Below, one piece after another: positions 21,517 through 35,189 of a stretch of 64,000 nt of DNA. Position 1 is the first letter of the stretch, and every line of letters starts with the position of its first letter. The translations under genes and the position numbers were made by a program. The notes beneath the pieces are model-generated. The model saw only the letters and a program-made list of their open reading frames with translations. It was not told the origin of the DNA and did no database searches. This DNA is from Prunus persica. Its lineage: Eukaryota > Streptophyta > Magnoliopsida > Rosales > Rosaceae. The stretch spans positions 20,832,462 through 20,896,461 of the forward strand of contig NC_034015.1 of assembly GCF_000346465.2 (NCBI RefSeq), in the 5' to 3' direction.

Positions 21517-24351
21517 AGAGCTCGAGACGATTCAGCCCAACGGGTATGGGTCGGGCGGAGAGAGTGAGAATGACGAAGATGACGAGGATTATGATGAGAA
21601 GGTGGATAGAGAATCCGATTTAAGGATCAGGCCCAAACCTGAAAGAGAAGGGCCGGGTTCGGTCTCGGTGTTGGCAGCCATTGCGGCTGATGATAAAAGA
21701 TCCGATCTTGAGTATGAGGTGAGAATCTGATGAGCGAAAGAAGAGAGCAAAAATTGTCAGCTTATTTATTTATGGAAGAGGGCAATTTAATTTTAGTGTG
21801 AATGTGATGCTGCATTTTGATTCTTGATGTAAATTATTGGTTTTCTTTGTTTATTTTTTGATTTTTTGTTTTAGTTAGGGTTTGTTCTGGAGTTTAGTAG
21901 GTTTAGTTCTGTGTTTGTGTGTAATTACTGGGAATTTGTCACAAAGAAAAGAAATTTTTTTGCAATGTGGTCGAAGGTGTAACCCTAGAAGAATCTCTAT
22001 CAATGTGGAATTTGTTTGAGTTAAAACCAACAAACAAGACAATTTTGATAGTTTGTCGATCCTACATTTGCTCAGAAATCATATAGATCATATTAGGCTT
22101 TGCAATTTGTTGATTTTATTCTTCTTTTTATATGTCCTGCTAATTTTCAGCTTTAAGCTTTTCATTTCTTCTTTTGCAATTAGCTTTCTCAGCCGGAGAT
22201 AAATTTGGAAAAGTTGCAAAGAATTGCTAGTTCAGGGCTTCCAGATGGGGGAGGTTTGCGGGCAACTGCCTGGAAGGTACAGGACGACAGGTTACTTTGT
22301 TTCGTCACTAGCAGTTTCTGCAGTGTAAATTATGTTACTGTTTTGAAGTACTTAAAGATTGTCCTTACTATTTATGCACACAGCTGCTCTTAGGTTATCT
22401 ACCTCCTTCTCGTGATTTGTGGGAAAAAGAGCTGATAGAAAATCGACTAAAATATGCCAAGCTTAAAGAGGAGCTCCTCGTGAGTCCCGTAAGATGCTCC
22501 CCAAGTTGCATAGTGAACAAACTACACAGTAGCAATTTATTTGCAGAAGTTTTCTTACAAAACAAAACATATACATCAGGTGCATTACTCTGGTTAGTTT
22601 TTATTATGCACTAATCAAAATCTTGAATCTAGACAGTCACAACTCACAAGGAAAAAGGTTGGTGCTTTGAGTTACTGCGACCATCCTGCTGACGGTGTTG
22701 TAGCTGGACCGCTGAAGCGACATGAAATTTCTGAGGAAGATCACCCTTTAAGCCTTGGTAAGGCTAGTGTTTGGCACCAATACTTTCAGGTAAGGTGTCT
22801 TCTCACTATAAGGTTGTATCTTGGCTTTTTCTGTATAATTAGGTGACGCTAATCATTCTGCACATTTATTTATAGCATACAGAGATTGCAGAACAGATAG
22901 ACCGTGATTTGCAACGCACACACCCAGATTTGAAATTCTTCTCAGGGGACTCATCATTCAGTAGGAAACACAGGGTATATGGTTCCCACAGAATAAACTA
23001 TTTTTCATAATTTGATCTCCTTGTCACTGATAATTTCTAAGCAGGATATATCAAATTCACTGATTACTCTGGTAACCTTGTTGTGTTTGGCTCACATGTC
23101 CAGCAAATAGACTAATTATCAGTGTCACTCACCAGATCTTTGCTGCATTTCTATTTTCAGGAATCAATGAGAAGCATTCTTCTCTTGTTTGCAAAACTAA
23201 ATCCAGTGATCCGTTATGTGCAAGGCATGAATGAGGTCTTGGCACCAATATACTATGTCTTTAGCACTGACACCAATGAGCAAAATGCTGTAAGAGAGTT
23301 CCCTGGAAATCTTCATGTCTTTATATTAGATGTCTTTGGCTTATTATGTTTGATATAAAATGTATCTATTGAGGACCTTATCCTGCAAATACTTTGGAAG
23401 TTTAAAATTGAGTTGTGGAATGTTTTCTGTATTTACTTCGTTTTCCTCCATCTTCTTTTTATGTCTTAAAGGTTATACTTTCTTGTCCAAGTATAAACAG
23501 AAATAAAGCCACATGATGGTTTCATTCTGCAGGCAAATGCAGAAGCAGATAGCTTTTCTTGTTTTGTTCGACTCTTGAGTGACTCAGTGGATCACTTTTG
23601 CGAACAACTGGATAACAGTGCAGTGGGCATACTCTCCACTCTTTCCCGCTTGTCAGAGTTATTGAAAGCCAACGATGAGGAATTGTGGAGGCATCTTGAG
23701 TTCACTACAAAGGTAAATTATATCAAAGGGAATTACAAGAGTTGCTTTTTCTTGAAATCTTGGTGAAGTTGAACTGAGATTCCTTTTTCAAGTTGTATAT
23801 TATTCCTAGATCATTGAAGTTTTACCGTCTTCAACAGCTTATCTTGAGCCTAACTTCACATCTTATAACATATGCCTCTGTAAGCAGGTGAAACCGCAAT
23901 ACTATGCATTCAGGTGGATCACATTGCTGCTTACACAGGAATTCAATTTCCAATGCATCATGAGAATCTGGGATTCACTATTGAGTAGTCCTTATGGTGT
24001 ACAGGTCTCTCTCTCTCTCTCTACATGTTAGTAACTCAGTAAATCACTCCAATGCTACTCCCAATTATTGCTATTGTGCTTTGTTTTTCCTCCTTTCTTT
24101 TTTATTTTAGTTATGAATTTGCACCATTATGAACAAATACTGATTTCTTGGTAGAAACTCTACAGGATATGCTTCTAAAAATTTGTTGCGCAATGTTGCT
24201 GTGCGTGAAAAGCAGACTATTAAGTGGCGATTTTGTGGCAAACTTGAAGCTTCTGCAGAACTACCCAGACATTAACATAGAACACCTCCTCCAGGTAGCT
24301 CGGGATCTTAGTTCTGACCCGTCTACCTATCGTTTGTCTTTGACCCTGTAA
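21383..24351 (+). CDS. TBC-domain Rab GTPase-activating protein (TBC1D13-like)
   Basis: Nine exons (21383-21718, 22184-22276, 22384-22488, 22637-22789, 22876-22974, 23161-23289, 23533-23712, 23888-24004, 24166-24351) close in frame to 465 residues. The start has context CCACCATG. Residues 1 to about 110 are acidic and probably disordered; the TBC domain follows. The catalytic arginine finger is Arg243 in the IxxDxxR motif (IDRDLQR), and the glutamine finger is Gln283 in YVQGMNE. Both are present, so GAP activity is expected: stimulation of GTP hydrolysis by a Rab-family GTPase in membrane traffic. The last exon was placed at 24166 because the earlier AG at 24154 leads to a stop. The target Rab is unknown. 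The small-TBC family assignment is firm; TBC1D13 is the nearest animal type by memory. Confidence 0.9.
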
Positions 24352-25520
24352 ATCCATTACATATACTATTTTCTGTACATTTTTCCCTTACCATGGTTGT
24401 AACGATGAACAAGACGAGAGCTGTTGCTTTAGATTAATTTGTACCCAAACAATTTTCAATGATACATATTCAGAAGGGTGTAATTCATCTGCAGAACCAG
24501 CATCTAACTTAAGGACATAGAAAATGTGATTAGCAAGTAACCTAACCTTGTCCAACCAGCCTGAAAACGTTACCTCACATCCCTGTCAGGACAGCTCACA
24601 GCTTGACCCTCAAAATCAGCTGCAGAAGATTTATTATTTCGCAATTTGGCACGTTAAAGAAATAAAACCCCATTGGTGATTAGCTGGGAAGGTTTGTTTA
24701 TTCCTTTTCCTCAACTGCATGAACTGTTCTTCAAGTCAAAAGGGAAAGTCTAAGACACACAAAAAAGTCTTGCCAGTAATATGATTTGTATCACATAATA
24801 TGATACGACCATTGTAACTAATACTTTTCCATAAAATCAATCAATTACCTTTTCTCATTGGGCAGCATCAATGACCCTTGTTTTCAGCCACCAATTGGTC
24901 GTTAAGAACCTCAGAAAAATAGACAAGAAAATTAAAGACTTGGAAAATGGTTGCTAGCTGATAATATACACAAATGACGTGTGTAGAATGAGACAGTTAG
25001 GAACGAATGTTACCCAATAATATATACTTAAAACGTTAACAAATTTCGAAGTTTCAAAAACATATCTAACCTAATCTCGGCTATAAATATTACATACACA
25101 TCACATGGCTTAGCCGAGACATGGCTGGTTTTACCTGCACCACCACTGCCTATATATATCTTCGTGTTTTTATATTCTTCAACTCCCTTTGAAACCAACA
25201 ACTCCGATATACGCATTGAAATTTCTCACGTTGCTTCAATTCATATTTGTTTTGTTGGATATAATATATATATTGTTTTCATGAATTGACAACTCCATCT
25301 CATCTGTTATTCTTTGTGTTTTGGTTTGACTTGTTTGTTCTTGGTCATACCTTTTGTTCAACTTTACAACTTGTTATTATTTCTTCCTTGCTAAGACTTG
25401 TGAATGCTTAACTTCAATTCATTTCATGAGCAGCAAGCACTTTTGTGAAAGTGCTTGCTTTGATTGACTGATCAGCTGCAAGCCTGTGTTCAATTCCGGG
25501 ATACAATTTGAGAGATCGAT
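24352..25520. other. PLD upstream region
   Basis: AT-rich intergenic sequence and probable PLD leader. The last 100 bases contain a perfect hairpin (separate entry). Confidence 0.45.
25433..25458 (+). promoter_or_regulatory. Perfect 11-bp hairpin in the probable PLD 5' UTR
   Basis: GCAAGCACTTT, loop TGTG, AAAGTGCTTGC: a perfect stem 63 bases before the PLD start codon. It could be an RNA structure in the leader or a binding palindrome in DNA. Confidence 0.45.
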
Positions 25521-28500
25521 ATGGCGCAAACAGTACTTCTGCATGGCGTACTTCATACAACCATCTACGAGGTTGATAGGCTCATGGCTGATGGTTGCTG
25601 CATCTTCTTCTGCAAGGTATATACATATATATATATATATCACTTTTTTTTTTCTTCTTTCTGAATTGCATTGAATATCTGCAGATTAAATCATTCTGTA
25701 GTTGTTTTTTGTTATTCAGTTTTCTTCTCTTGAAGCATATCTGAGAAAAATTATGCCTCAGTCTCCATTCAAGACTTGATGATCAAGTCATCTAATCTTT
25801 CTTTCACCTCTCAAGTTTAATTTTAGCATATATCTTTCTCTGACATATCATCCAAAATTCTCACTGATGAAAAGTATTCCCTTAAAACAAAAATTGTGCT
25901 AGAGTGAGTGGTGGTGATAGATACTCAGGTGATCATCAAATTTCCATGTTTATATTTGGCTCTGTGCTGTCGTCCTGCAAAGTGGCTAGCGCAAAGAAAC
26001 ATTTGTGAATTTTCGACCTTGAGTCAATGATGGCAACATTTATGTTTCTTCCTTGAGTCAATAATGGCATGTTGGTCCATATCCATAAATGACTTGCAAA
26101 GAAGCCTTTTAACTTTCTAAGTATGGTTTAATATGGTTCAATTTTCTGCTGACTTGCAAAATGTAAAAGATCTAACTTATGATTTCAACTGTAGCTTCTT
26201 AAAAAGTCAGTTGAGTTTGGGAAAGGTTCCAAATTCTATGCTACGATTGATTTGGAAAATGCGAGGGTTGGCCGAACCAGACTGCTTGAAAATGCAACTC
26301 AAAATCCCCGGTGGCGTGAATCTTTTCATATTTACTGCGCCCACAAGGCTTCTAATGTTGTTTTCTCTATCAAAGAAGACAATGCTATTGGGGCCAAAGT
26401 GATTGGAAGAGCTTACATGCCTGCTGCAGAACTCCTTAATGGAGAAGAAGTAGACAGATGGCTTAAGATCTTGGATAATAACAATAAACCTTTACATGGA
26501 GGTTCCAAAATCCATGTGAAATTATGCTTCTCAAGCGTAAACGAAGACCCTAATTGGTCTCGTGGAATCAGAAGTCCTGAATTCCCAGGTGTTCCATACA
26601 CATTTTTCACACAGAGGAATGGTTGCAGAGTTACCCTTTACCAAGATGCTCATGTCCCAGACAATTTCATCCCAAAAATCCCTCTTGCTGGGGCCAAGTG
26701 CTATGAACCACACCGGTGCTGGGAAGACGTTTTTGATGCCATTTCTAATGCAAAGCACTTAATATACATAGCAGGTTGGTCTGTATGTACTTCAATCACA
26801 TTGAAAAGGGACCCAAAGAGGCAAAAGCCTGGAGAAGATTTGACTCTGGGAGAGCTTCTAAAGAAGAAGGCAAATGAAGGAGTTCAGGTCCTAATGCTTG
26901 TTTGGGATGACAGAACTTCAGTGAGGTTGCTAAAGAGAGATGGAGTGATGGCTACCCACGATGAAGATACCGAAAGTTACTTCCATCACACGAAAGTTCA
27001 CTGCGTGTTATGTCCTCGAAATCCTGACAACGGGCAGAGCATTATCCAGGATTTAGAGGTTTCTACCATGTTCACTCATCACCAGAAGATTGTGGTGGTG
27101 GACAGTGAATTGCCCAATGGAGGATTAGAAAAGAGGAGGATTGTGAGCTTCATTGGTGGCATTGATCTTTGTGATGGGAGATATGACACTCCCTCCCATC
27201 CCATTTTCAGGACTTTAGGCACAACCCACAAGAATGATCTCCATCAGCCCAATTTTGCCGGTGCCTCAATCACAAAGGGTGGACCAAGGGAGCCTTGGCA
27301 TGACATTCATTGTAGGTTAGAAGGGCCTATTGCCTGGGATGTCCTGTTCAACTTTGAGCAAAGATGGAGGAAGCAAGGTGGGAAGGACTTGCTTGTTGAG
27401 CTGAGAGAACTTGATGACGCATTTATACCTCCATCTCCAGTTATCTTCCCTCAAGACCATGAAACATGGAATGTTCAATTGTTCCGGTCCATCGATGGAG
27501 GAGCTGCATTTGGATTTCCTGACTCTCCTGAAGATGCTGCCAGGGCGGGTCTTGTTAGTGGGAAAGATCATGTGATTGATCGAAGCATTCAGGATGCATA
27601 TATCAATGCCATCCGGCGAGCAAAGAGTTCTATCTACATTGAAAACCAGTATTTTCTTGGAAGCTCTTTCTCTTGGCATTCAGATCATACCATTAAAGTT
27701 GAGGAGGTTGGCGCTTTGCATTTGATTCCAAAGGAACTGTCTCTAAAGATTGTTAGCAAGATTGAAGCTGGAGAAAGATTTACTGTCTACATTGTCATGC
27801 CCATGTGGCCAGAGGGTATCCCAGAAAGTCAATCTGTTCAGGCAATATTGCATTGGCAGAAGATGACAATGGAGATGATGTATAAGGACATTGTTCAAGC
27901 TCTCCAAGCCAAGGGGCTTGAGGCAAACGCCAGGGACTATTTGACATTCTTTTGCCTTGGCAATCGTGAGAAGAAGCGAAGTGGAGAATATGAACCTCCA
28001 GAAAAACCAGAACATGATACAGATTATAGTAGAGCTCAGCAAGCCAGGCGGTTCATGATCTATGTTCATGCCAAGGTGATGATAGGTAAGCCAATCTATC
28101 ACATTCTTCTTAATTATTTGAATTCTTAATTAACTAGATTGTACTAATTAAAATGTTTGAAATGTCTGGCCTTTGCAGTTGATGATGAGTACATAATCAT
28201 CGGATCAGCCAACATCAATCAGAGGTCAATGGATGGTGCCAGGGACACAGAGATTGCCATGGGAGCCTACCAACCGTATCACCTATCAACCAGAGAGGCA
28301 GCCAGGGGCCAAATCCATGGTCTCAGATTGGCATTGTGGTATGAACACTTGGGCCTGCTTGATGACACCTTCCTTGAACCAGAGAGTGTAAAATGCATCA
28401 GAAAGGTGAACCAAATTGCTGAAAAGCATTGGGACCTTTTTTCATGTGAGACATTGGATGGTGACTTGCCAGGGCATTTGCTTAGCTACCCCATTAGGGT

Positions 28501-28615
28501 TGCTGCTGCAAATGGAGAGATCACAGAGTTGCCTGGAACAGAATTTTTCCCAGACACCAAGGCTCGAGTTCTTGGCTCCAAATCTGAGTTGCTTCCATCA
28601 ATCCTCACTACTTAG
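25521..28615 (+). CDS. Phospholipase D alpha
   Basis: Three exons (25521-25616, 26195-28085, 28179-28615) encode 807 residues, the usual PLD alpha length. Residues 1 to about 150 form the C2 domain ([20 protein letters not shown] onward, [10 protein letters not shown]), which binds calcium and phospholipid. Both catalytic HKD motifs are intact: His328 in [11 protein letters not shown] and His657 in [13 protein letters not shown], the second one split by the last intron (phase 1 in the Val codon). Other family blocks are IENQYF and GSANINQRS. The enzyme cleaves phosphatidylcholine to phosphatidic acid and choline, in abscisic acid, wounding and drought signalling. No PX-PH domains exist, so it is C2-type, and the millimolar-calcium alpha group fits the N-terminus best. 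It may be an alpha1 or alpha2-type copy; the first exon has an unusual Cys-Cys pair (ADGCCIFF). Confidence 0.95.
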
Positions 28616-30773
28616 AGTGATGATCTCCTTTGTTTCTCTCTTTTAAATGCTAGCCGCTAGGTGCATTGTAATCATGTCTTGATATAATGAGCGCATAGCA
28701 TAAGCATAAATAATGAAGTCATTGGATTCCCAGACACCTATTGTATTTAATTTAAATCTTGTGATTCAACGGCTTCAACATCTGAGTTTATGCTGTGTAT
28801 TGGCTGCGTGCACTTGTTAATTAACTATTCCTGTCTCAAATTTCACATTTTTTATATTTTTTTTTTCTTTCCAGAAGGGTTATACTTCAAAGCTTGCCAG
28901 CAGCAAATTGTTGTACTTCTTTGACTACTCAAAACAGGACATCTCTACCTTAAATGTTTTGAACAAACAGCCAGCTGTAAGAAAAAAACTTTCTTGTAAC
29001 GGGTATAGCACTGTTTTGCTGTCCCCATTGCATAAGAGTTTCTCTCCGTAGATGTAAAAACTTTCAACACCCTACTCTCCACCTACCTCCTCTCTATTTT
29101 GATGAGACCATCTTCACAAACAACCTTTCAAATCTGTTTGTTTCAATTATTGGGATTTGATATCTTCTTTTGGAACCATTAACATAAACACTTTAAGGCA
29201 GTAACTAATTATGGTCATAATTCCTATTCAACTATTCAAACTCATATGTTTACATCTCTAAGAAGAACCATTTCCTTGCAGAAGAAGTGATGACATAGAA
29301 TAGATGACTTGTTGATCTTGATTATCTTGAAAAGGGACTAGAACCTTTATCTTGTCAACTACTTAATTAGGTGAAATACTGAGATAAATTCGTTCATGCA
29401 TGTTATCTTTTAATATGTTGCCTTTCTTAACTTGTTTGTTCCTTATCTTATTCAAACTCTATATAATAAAATATTTGAACCAGTTCATAATGTTTTTCAT
29501 ACGGTCTATCCATTCTAGAATTTGGGGAAACATCCAACCACAATCTAAGGCCATTGCCTATTGGCTTTTGGGAACCTAACAGGGCCACATGTAACATTGT
29601 GACTGAGTTCTGAGCAACATTAACTGGCGAGGATGATGCATGCGCAGCTTGCTACATTATTTTATTTCTTTTCTTCTGTCATCAAACCTCTAACTCTAAG
29701 CCTCTGACTCCATTGGTCCTAAGTCATTTTCCTATCTTCAACTAGATCTGACCATCAAGAACTCCAATCTTTTGGCATGGAACGGCTTGACATGTCATGG
29801 ATGACAAATTTAAGGCTGCGTATATTCAAAGAAAAACCCTAATAATTGAACCCATTCTATGCCATTCTCACGCTCCTTATATTGCAGTGCAGTTCACTAC
29901 TCTCTGTTTCATCTGGGTAAAACAAGTATTACCCATGTGCTGCTGCTGCCAATTGATCCCAATTCTTACACCTATCAAACTCATGAATTGGAAGCATATT
30001 CACATACTCACAATTCACAAAATAGTAGAGATGCACTTTACATACATGTCTATCTCACTGAGCCTCTCTCCGAAACAGTGGTCAAATTGTTACGGCTTTC
30101 GTGCGGATCGGAACTTACAAGATTCGGGTTATGCAAGAGGGGTGCATTGCACGTAGCTATAGGGTTCTAATTAATCCTCCACATTCCATAAGTTTGTGAA
30201 AGTGTCAAAAAGTAATGCTGCTGAGGTCGTTAAGCCTCGCTTCCTCCTCAATTTCCAAACAAGCAACTGACGTCACCAATAATAAAACTTTCTCTTCATT
30301 TGCCACTGCCGTGCGGTGCACGAGCAAAAGTTAATAAGCCGACACTACACAACACACAGAGAGACAGAAACAGAGTCCCCATTTCCCCCTCCCCCTAATA
30401 AAACATACATTTTTACCAATTCAAAGAGAGAAAAAAAGGACCCAAAAAAGAAAAAAAAAATTATTATAAAAGAAAAAAACTAATGACCAATGGTTGATCA
30501 AAATGTTTACAATAAAATAATCCCATTTGGCTGAATTCAATATCATATTCACATGTAGTTCCCACTGCACCACCATAACTATTTATCCACCTGCTAGCCC
30601 AGCCCCTCCCCAACCCAAGTATACTACTATTAAACCACACTACCCTCTCCCTCATTCATGTAAGTCCACTTCTTTTTTGTTTCTGGTTTCTGTTTCTTTC
30701 TTATCTGTTTTCCCTTTGGGTTCTGTTTCTTCATCTTGGAGAGGGAGAGAAATTAAAGAAAGAGAAAAAGATC
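28616..30773. other. Intergenic region between PLD and the small membrane protein gene
   Basis: PLD 3' UTR on the left (AATAATGAAG-like polyadenylation context near 28710). The right end carries a purine-rich leader (GAGGGAGAGAAATT) directly before the next ATG. No gene supported between them. Confidence 0.45.
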
Positions 30774-31388
30774 ATGTCTTCAGTGTTAGGCTCACAAGGG
30801 GTGGTCTTGGCCACAGCCATGGCGGTCTCTGGCACTGTCATCCTCCTAGCTCTTCGCCTACAGAAATCCTTGCCCAATTCTCACTTCCCTGTTGACCAAA
30901 TCAACCAGTCCTCGCCTCAAATTCTACGATCTTGTATATCTTCTGGTAAGCTTGACATTCCCTGTTTCCTCTGTTTCGTGTTTAATACTCTGTTTCGTGT
31001 TTAATACTCTGTTTCATGGTTAATTCTCTGTTTTCTCTGGCTCATGGTTAAATGGCTAATTATATACATGGTTGCTTTAATTTTTCTTGCTGGGTCTGCA
31101 GAAGGAAAGAAGAGGAGGAAGAAGAACAAAAGGGTGCACTTTGCAGAGGATGTGGTGGATCCAAGTGGAGATGGTCAGGAGTTTAGAAGGCAGCATCAGA
31201 TAATTACCTCCACTTCTTCCAATTCTTCTTCTTCTTGCTTGTCGGCATCTTCAACTTCATCTACAGTACTGAATTTTAAAAAGACAAGGGCCCAAAAATT
31301 CAAAGGACCAATGCCTGCTAACCGCGCGGCTCTCTACAATGGAATTCTCAGGGATCGTGTGGTTCACCGATTGGCCTACTCATACTGA
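30774..31388 (+). CDS. Small single-pass membrane protein of unknown function with RVxF-type motif
   Basis: Two exons, 30774-30945 and 31102-31388, join in phase 1 and encode 152 residues. One hydrophobic segment at about 9-28 (GVVLATAMAVSGTVILLALR) predicts a membrane anchor near the N-terminus. A strongly basic stretch (KKRRKKNK) follows and leads into KRVHFAEDVVDPSGDG, then a Ser-rich linker, and a conserved-looking C-terminus (GPMPANRAALYNGILRDRV). KRVHF fits the RVxF consensus by which regulators dock on protein phosphatase 1; this is motif matching only. I recall similar proteins annotated simply as plant transmembrane proteins. The start was chosen because it begins the only hydrophobic segment and follows a purine-rich leader. 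Intron 1 holds a tandem repeat. Confidence 0.8.
30971..31027. repeat. Three tandem 19-bp units in intron 1
   Basis: Unit CTGTTTCGTGTTTAATACT at 30971 and 30990, and a diverged third copy at 31009, inside the intron of the small membrane protein gene. Confidence 0.85.
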
Positions 31389-34252
31389 TTCACACGTTCT
31401 CTGTATATTGTGTATAAAGATTAGTGCTTTCTTTTTCTTTTTCTTTAATTTGTACAAATTTTCTTCTGAGGTTATAAGGAATATTCGGAATTGTAAGGAA
31501 TGATGGGCCCACAGGTTTTGGTAGTTGTTGCCGTTTTATGTTTCTTCTAGTAACATGATTGCTTGGGCACAGGGTGGATCCTCTTTAATTAATGGAACAT
31601 TTTTTTGTTGATATTTCAATCCTTAATCTTCTTGGGTTTCTTTAAGCAACTGAAAATTTTCAACAAGATTCAGCCTTACATCTTTCCTCTGTTCTGTGGC
31701 TCTGTGTAGCCCTAGCTGCCTGATTCCTACTTTAAAATGTTGCTAGCTACCAAAAAAATATCAAAGAAACGGTTGGATTGTAATAGTGCCTCTCCAATAT
31801 CTCTCCTCTTTCAGGGTCCACAACAAGCCAATTAAATATGGGGTTTGCATTTACAGAATTTGCCTAAGCATCCAAGTCACCATTTTGCTCTGTTTCCAGT
31901 GACTTGGTAGACTTCCAAATCCACACACCAAAAAAATAAAAAAACCACTTCGAAATTGAGAGCCCTATGTTATGACCCTGTTGAAGGAGGAGAACAGAGA
32001 CAATGTCAATGTGAGAATTTGAGTTGGTCTTCTTCTTCTCAGGCTGAAGTTGTCCACAACTTGCTGGGGTTTGACTGATGATTGTAATTGAATAATGTGT
32101 GGGTGTTTTTATGTCATGTGTTTGCTTCTTTTGACAAATAAATTCCTTCACATGTGTATGTATGGCAGCATCCATGCAGAGTGTGAACACAGCCATGTGC
32201 CTACCACTGCCAGGATGCTTCCTCCTCTATCTACCCACTAGCCAACTACCTTTACCTTTACCTAATTTGACAATCAAATAACAAAGACTTTTAATCCTTG
32301 ACCTGATAAAACCTTGGATAAGAAGCAAAGCTAACTATCAACAACATACACAGAGAAAACATAAAATTATTGGCCCATCTCCATCTTAGCATATGAATTT
32401 ATTCTTGACTAACTCATCGTTAAAATAAAATAAAATTGATTCTTGACTTAGTGCAAAGCAAGCATATTCCAGAAAGAATGGAAAAAACAACACTTATGAA
32501 AATGGCCAAACATGCATGCACCATTTTGATTGAGGTCATTGGGGGTCTGAAAACTCTTACAGAACATATGAAAAATGAAAATTTGGTGGTCAATTTTGTT
32601 TTTATAGAAATATGGCAAATAAGGACAGAGGAGTCTGTTTCTTTTTTTTTCTTCCATCACCATGTGAGTGTAGTCTCATTTCTGAAGCTTTAGGCTTTGT
32701 GGTTGTGGATGAGACATGGCAAGCAAGAGATTGGAGAAAAGTAAACCAACCAAAACATGTAGAAGCAGAATGGGCAACTGAAATTGTTATTGGTTTATAT
32801 ACATATAATATATGTATCATGATGAGCTTCTTTGTCTTGCTGCTGTTGTTGCATTTTGTTGAAAAGGAGGGTTCAGTATGTTGTTTGTGGGGGCTCATGC
32901 CTCACGGTGCGTCCCATCCCATATGTCTTCTGTGTGTTGTTTAATCCAAATTTGTTTTGTTCTGTTATTAAATTCTAATTTGATTATTTTCTTATGTCTT
33001 TCGTACAAGCTGCAACAGCAGCATGTTCCAAGTTCCATAGTTTTGGTCTGGTCACCATCTCACACCCAACCAACCAAATTTGAGAACTTTGTGTATTGTA
33101 TTTCTTCTGTTCCTAGCCCCCTCACTCTCCACCACTAGATGTCAATTTGGGTTGTGATTGGTTACTTTGGAGGCAATTTAAAGACTGCCCTTTAACAAAT
33201 TGAAATCCCACAATTATTATCTTCATCATGCTTGGAGATTTGATGTGTAACAGATTTAGCCCCGTTGGGCAGTGTTCTTGCAAGCTTTGTGACTTTGGCC
33301 AACATGTCGGTTCTAGCTTTGGCAATTCATAGTGCATCATGCACCAAATCCAATTGGGTCCAAGTCAAACTCGAAGTCTTCCATTGCACTACAGCAAACC
33401 GGCAACATATTGTCTCGCTTATTCGGAAAAAAGAAAATACAAGTGATATTTAGTTAAGAGAGATTATAACACATAATCTCGGAAGCATGAGTAATTATTT
33501 TTAACTAAAAAAAGTCTCACTAACTACTGATATAATGATGGTTTAAAGGCCACCACCATGATGATTTTCTGAAAAAGAAAGTTAATGATTACTTTGCTTT
33601 GGATGAGCAAAGCCTCCAATTATTATAGATGCCAATTGAATGGCAAAAAAACATATAATAGCAGTGGAAGGTGACCAACACATCACAAATCAACAGCGCA
33701 GTAAAAAGGAGCATGACATCTGCAAAATCTATAGGTAGATGCTTCCTGGATCCACTTTCTTTGTGACCTCATCAACTTTGTAACATTTTTCTATGTGAAA
33801 AAGAGACAGAAAGAGGAGACTTTCCTCTTTTAAGTGGTCCAATGGCCCTCCGTTCAGTCAATAAAAAGAGCCACTGCTTTTTTGCTGTATTTAATTAAGC
33901 CTTTAATTATACAGAATTTAACATAAAACCTAATATTAAACTTTGCAAATTACAACAAGGTGTGCTCATCTTACCACATCGTGGCTTGCCATAATGTACT
34001 TTAAAAATGATCGATGGAAAGTAGAAGAAGAAACATGAAATTCAAAAAAGAAAAAACTAGCCAATCAAATTCCAACATGTTTAATTTATTAGTACAAGTG
34101 ACTTCATCCGATTTGGCATATTAGGTGGGAAAGGTGAAAGCTTGCCTAAACATGGAATAGAAGCGTTGAAACCACTAAAGTAGCCAAAATGAAATGGTTT
34201 AATTGAAGATAAGGATGAGCAAGCCTAGTGTGTTTTTTTAAGTACAAGCAAT
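31389..34252. other. Intergenic, no supported gene
   Basis: Almost 3 kb of AT-rich DNA. The reading frames at 31864-32196 (minus) and 32612-32944 (plus) have no domain, codon bias or splice support. Confidence 0.45.
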
Positions 34253-34380
34253 AGTCTAAATTAAAGGGGAGTGGATTTTTCACACACACAACTGATGTTA
34301 TGGGAGTTCGAACCTGAGACATCTGGTATGTAAATCAAGACCTTTTTCACTGGACTAGACCTCATTGGCAGAGCAAGCTT
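34253..34380 (-). mobile_element. tRNA-derived SINE-like element
   Basis: On the minus strand the head reads TGAGGTCTAGTCCAGTGAAAAAGG (A-box region, split here as two blocks TGAGGTCTAG and TCCAGTGAAAAAGG), then CAGGTTCGAACTCCC (B box) about 30 bases later, then a CA/TG-rich body. These are the two parts of a Pol III internal promoter in the right order and spacing, without a tRNA fold. Confidence 0.5.
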
Positions 34381-35189
34381 AGTGTTAAGGATTTTTCCAC
34401 TCATCTTTTGTCTATTTACACTTCATTTTTTTGTTATAGTAAAAAGTATTAAAAAAACAAAAAGAAGTGTAAGTAAACAAAAGGAAAATGAGAAAATCAT
34501 CACCCTAGTGTTAATAATTAATTAATTAACACTAATCCTAATCGTACTTCATCAGCGGGCATGGGGTTGTTGAGAGTTAAATATTAATCACAAATGTTGG
34601 AACATCCCTAACATATATAACTATGAACTAATTACAGCAAAGAATCATGAATCGGCATCCTTAGATTCCGGAAATCAAACGCATTTGTTTATAATTTGCC
34701 AACAAATTTCATCCATCAGTGGAAACATTTGCTTGTCACTTTAGTGTTACGTGCCATTTCACCAAGTACCAATAATTCTTTGTTTATTATCAAATATCTT
34801 TCAACACAAAAGATTGCTGATTTAGCCTCCCACGTTCTGTTTCTCACCGTCATCAAATTTTTTTTTAATTTAATAAAAAATCATTTTCAAACTTAAGATA
34901 AATGGAGATAGTCAATGATCATTGGCGGGCTTCTGAACAAAGCGGTGGCCTTTTCATTTTTTTGGGCTCCTGCAACTGCTGCTACAGGCGTATTCTCTTC
35001 AAAAGCCCACAGCCCATTATCTGCTACCTCTCAGGGTATACTTATTAAATATATTCGATGGATTTTAATTCTGCTTATTTCATAATTTTGTAAATTTATG
35101 TTCACTATCCAGAATGAAAACTTTTTACCATACTTTTTCTTCCCATCAGGTTTTTTTAAATTTAAGTTTGGTTTCACTGTTGTTATTTG
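34381..35189. other. Intergenic, no supported gene
   Basis: AT-rich spacer; the right edge is unrelated sequence following the helicase relic. Confidence 0.4.

Noticed and set aside
27317..27679. Minus-strand 120-codon frame inside PLD
   Set aside because: Antisense shadow of the conserved PLD coding exon.
31864..32196. Minus-strand 110-codon frame
   Set aside because: Starts like a short peptide gene but has no signal peptide, domain or repeat of a known peptide family.
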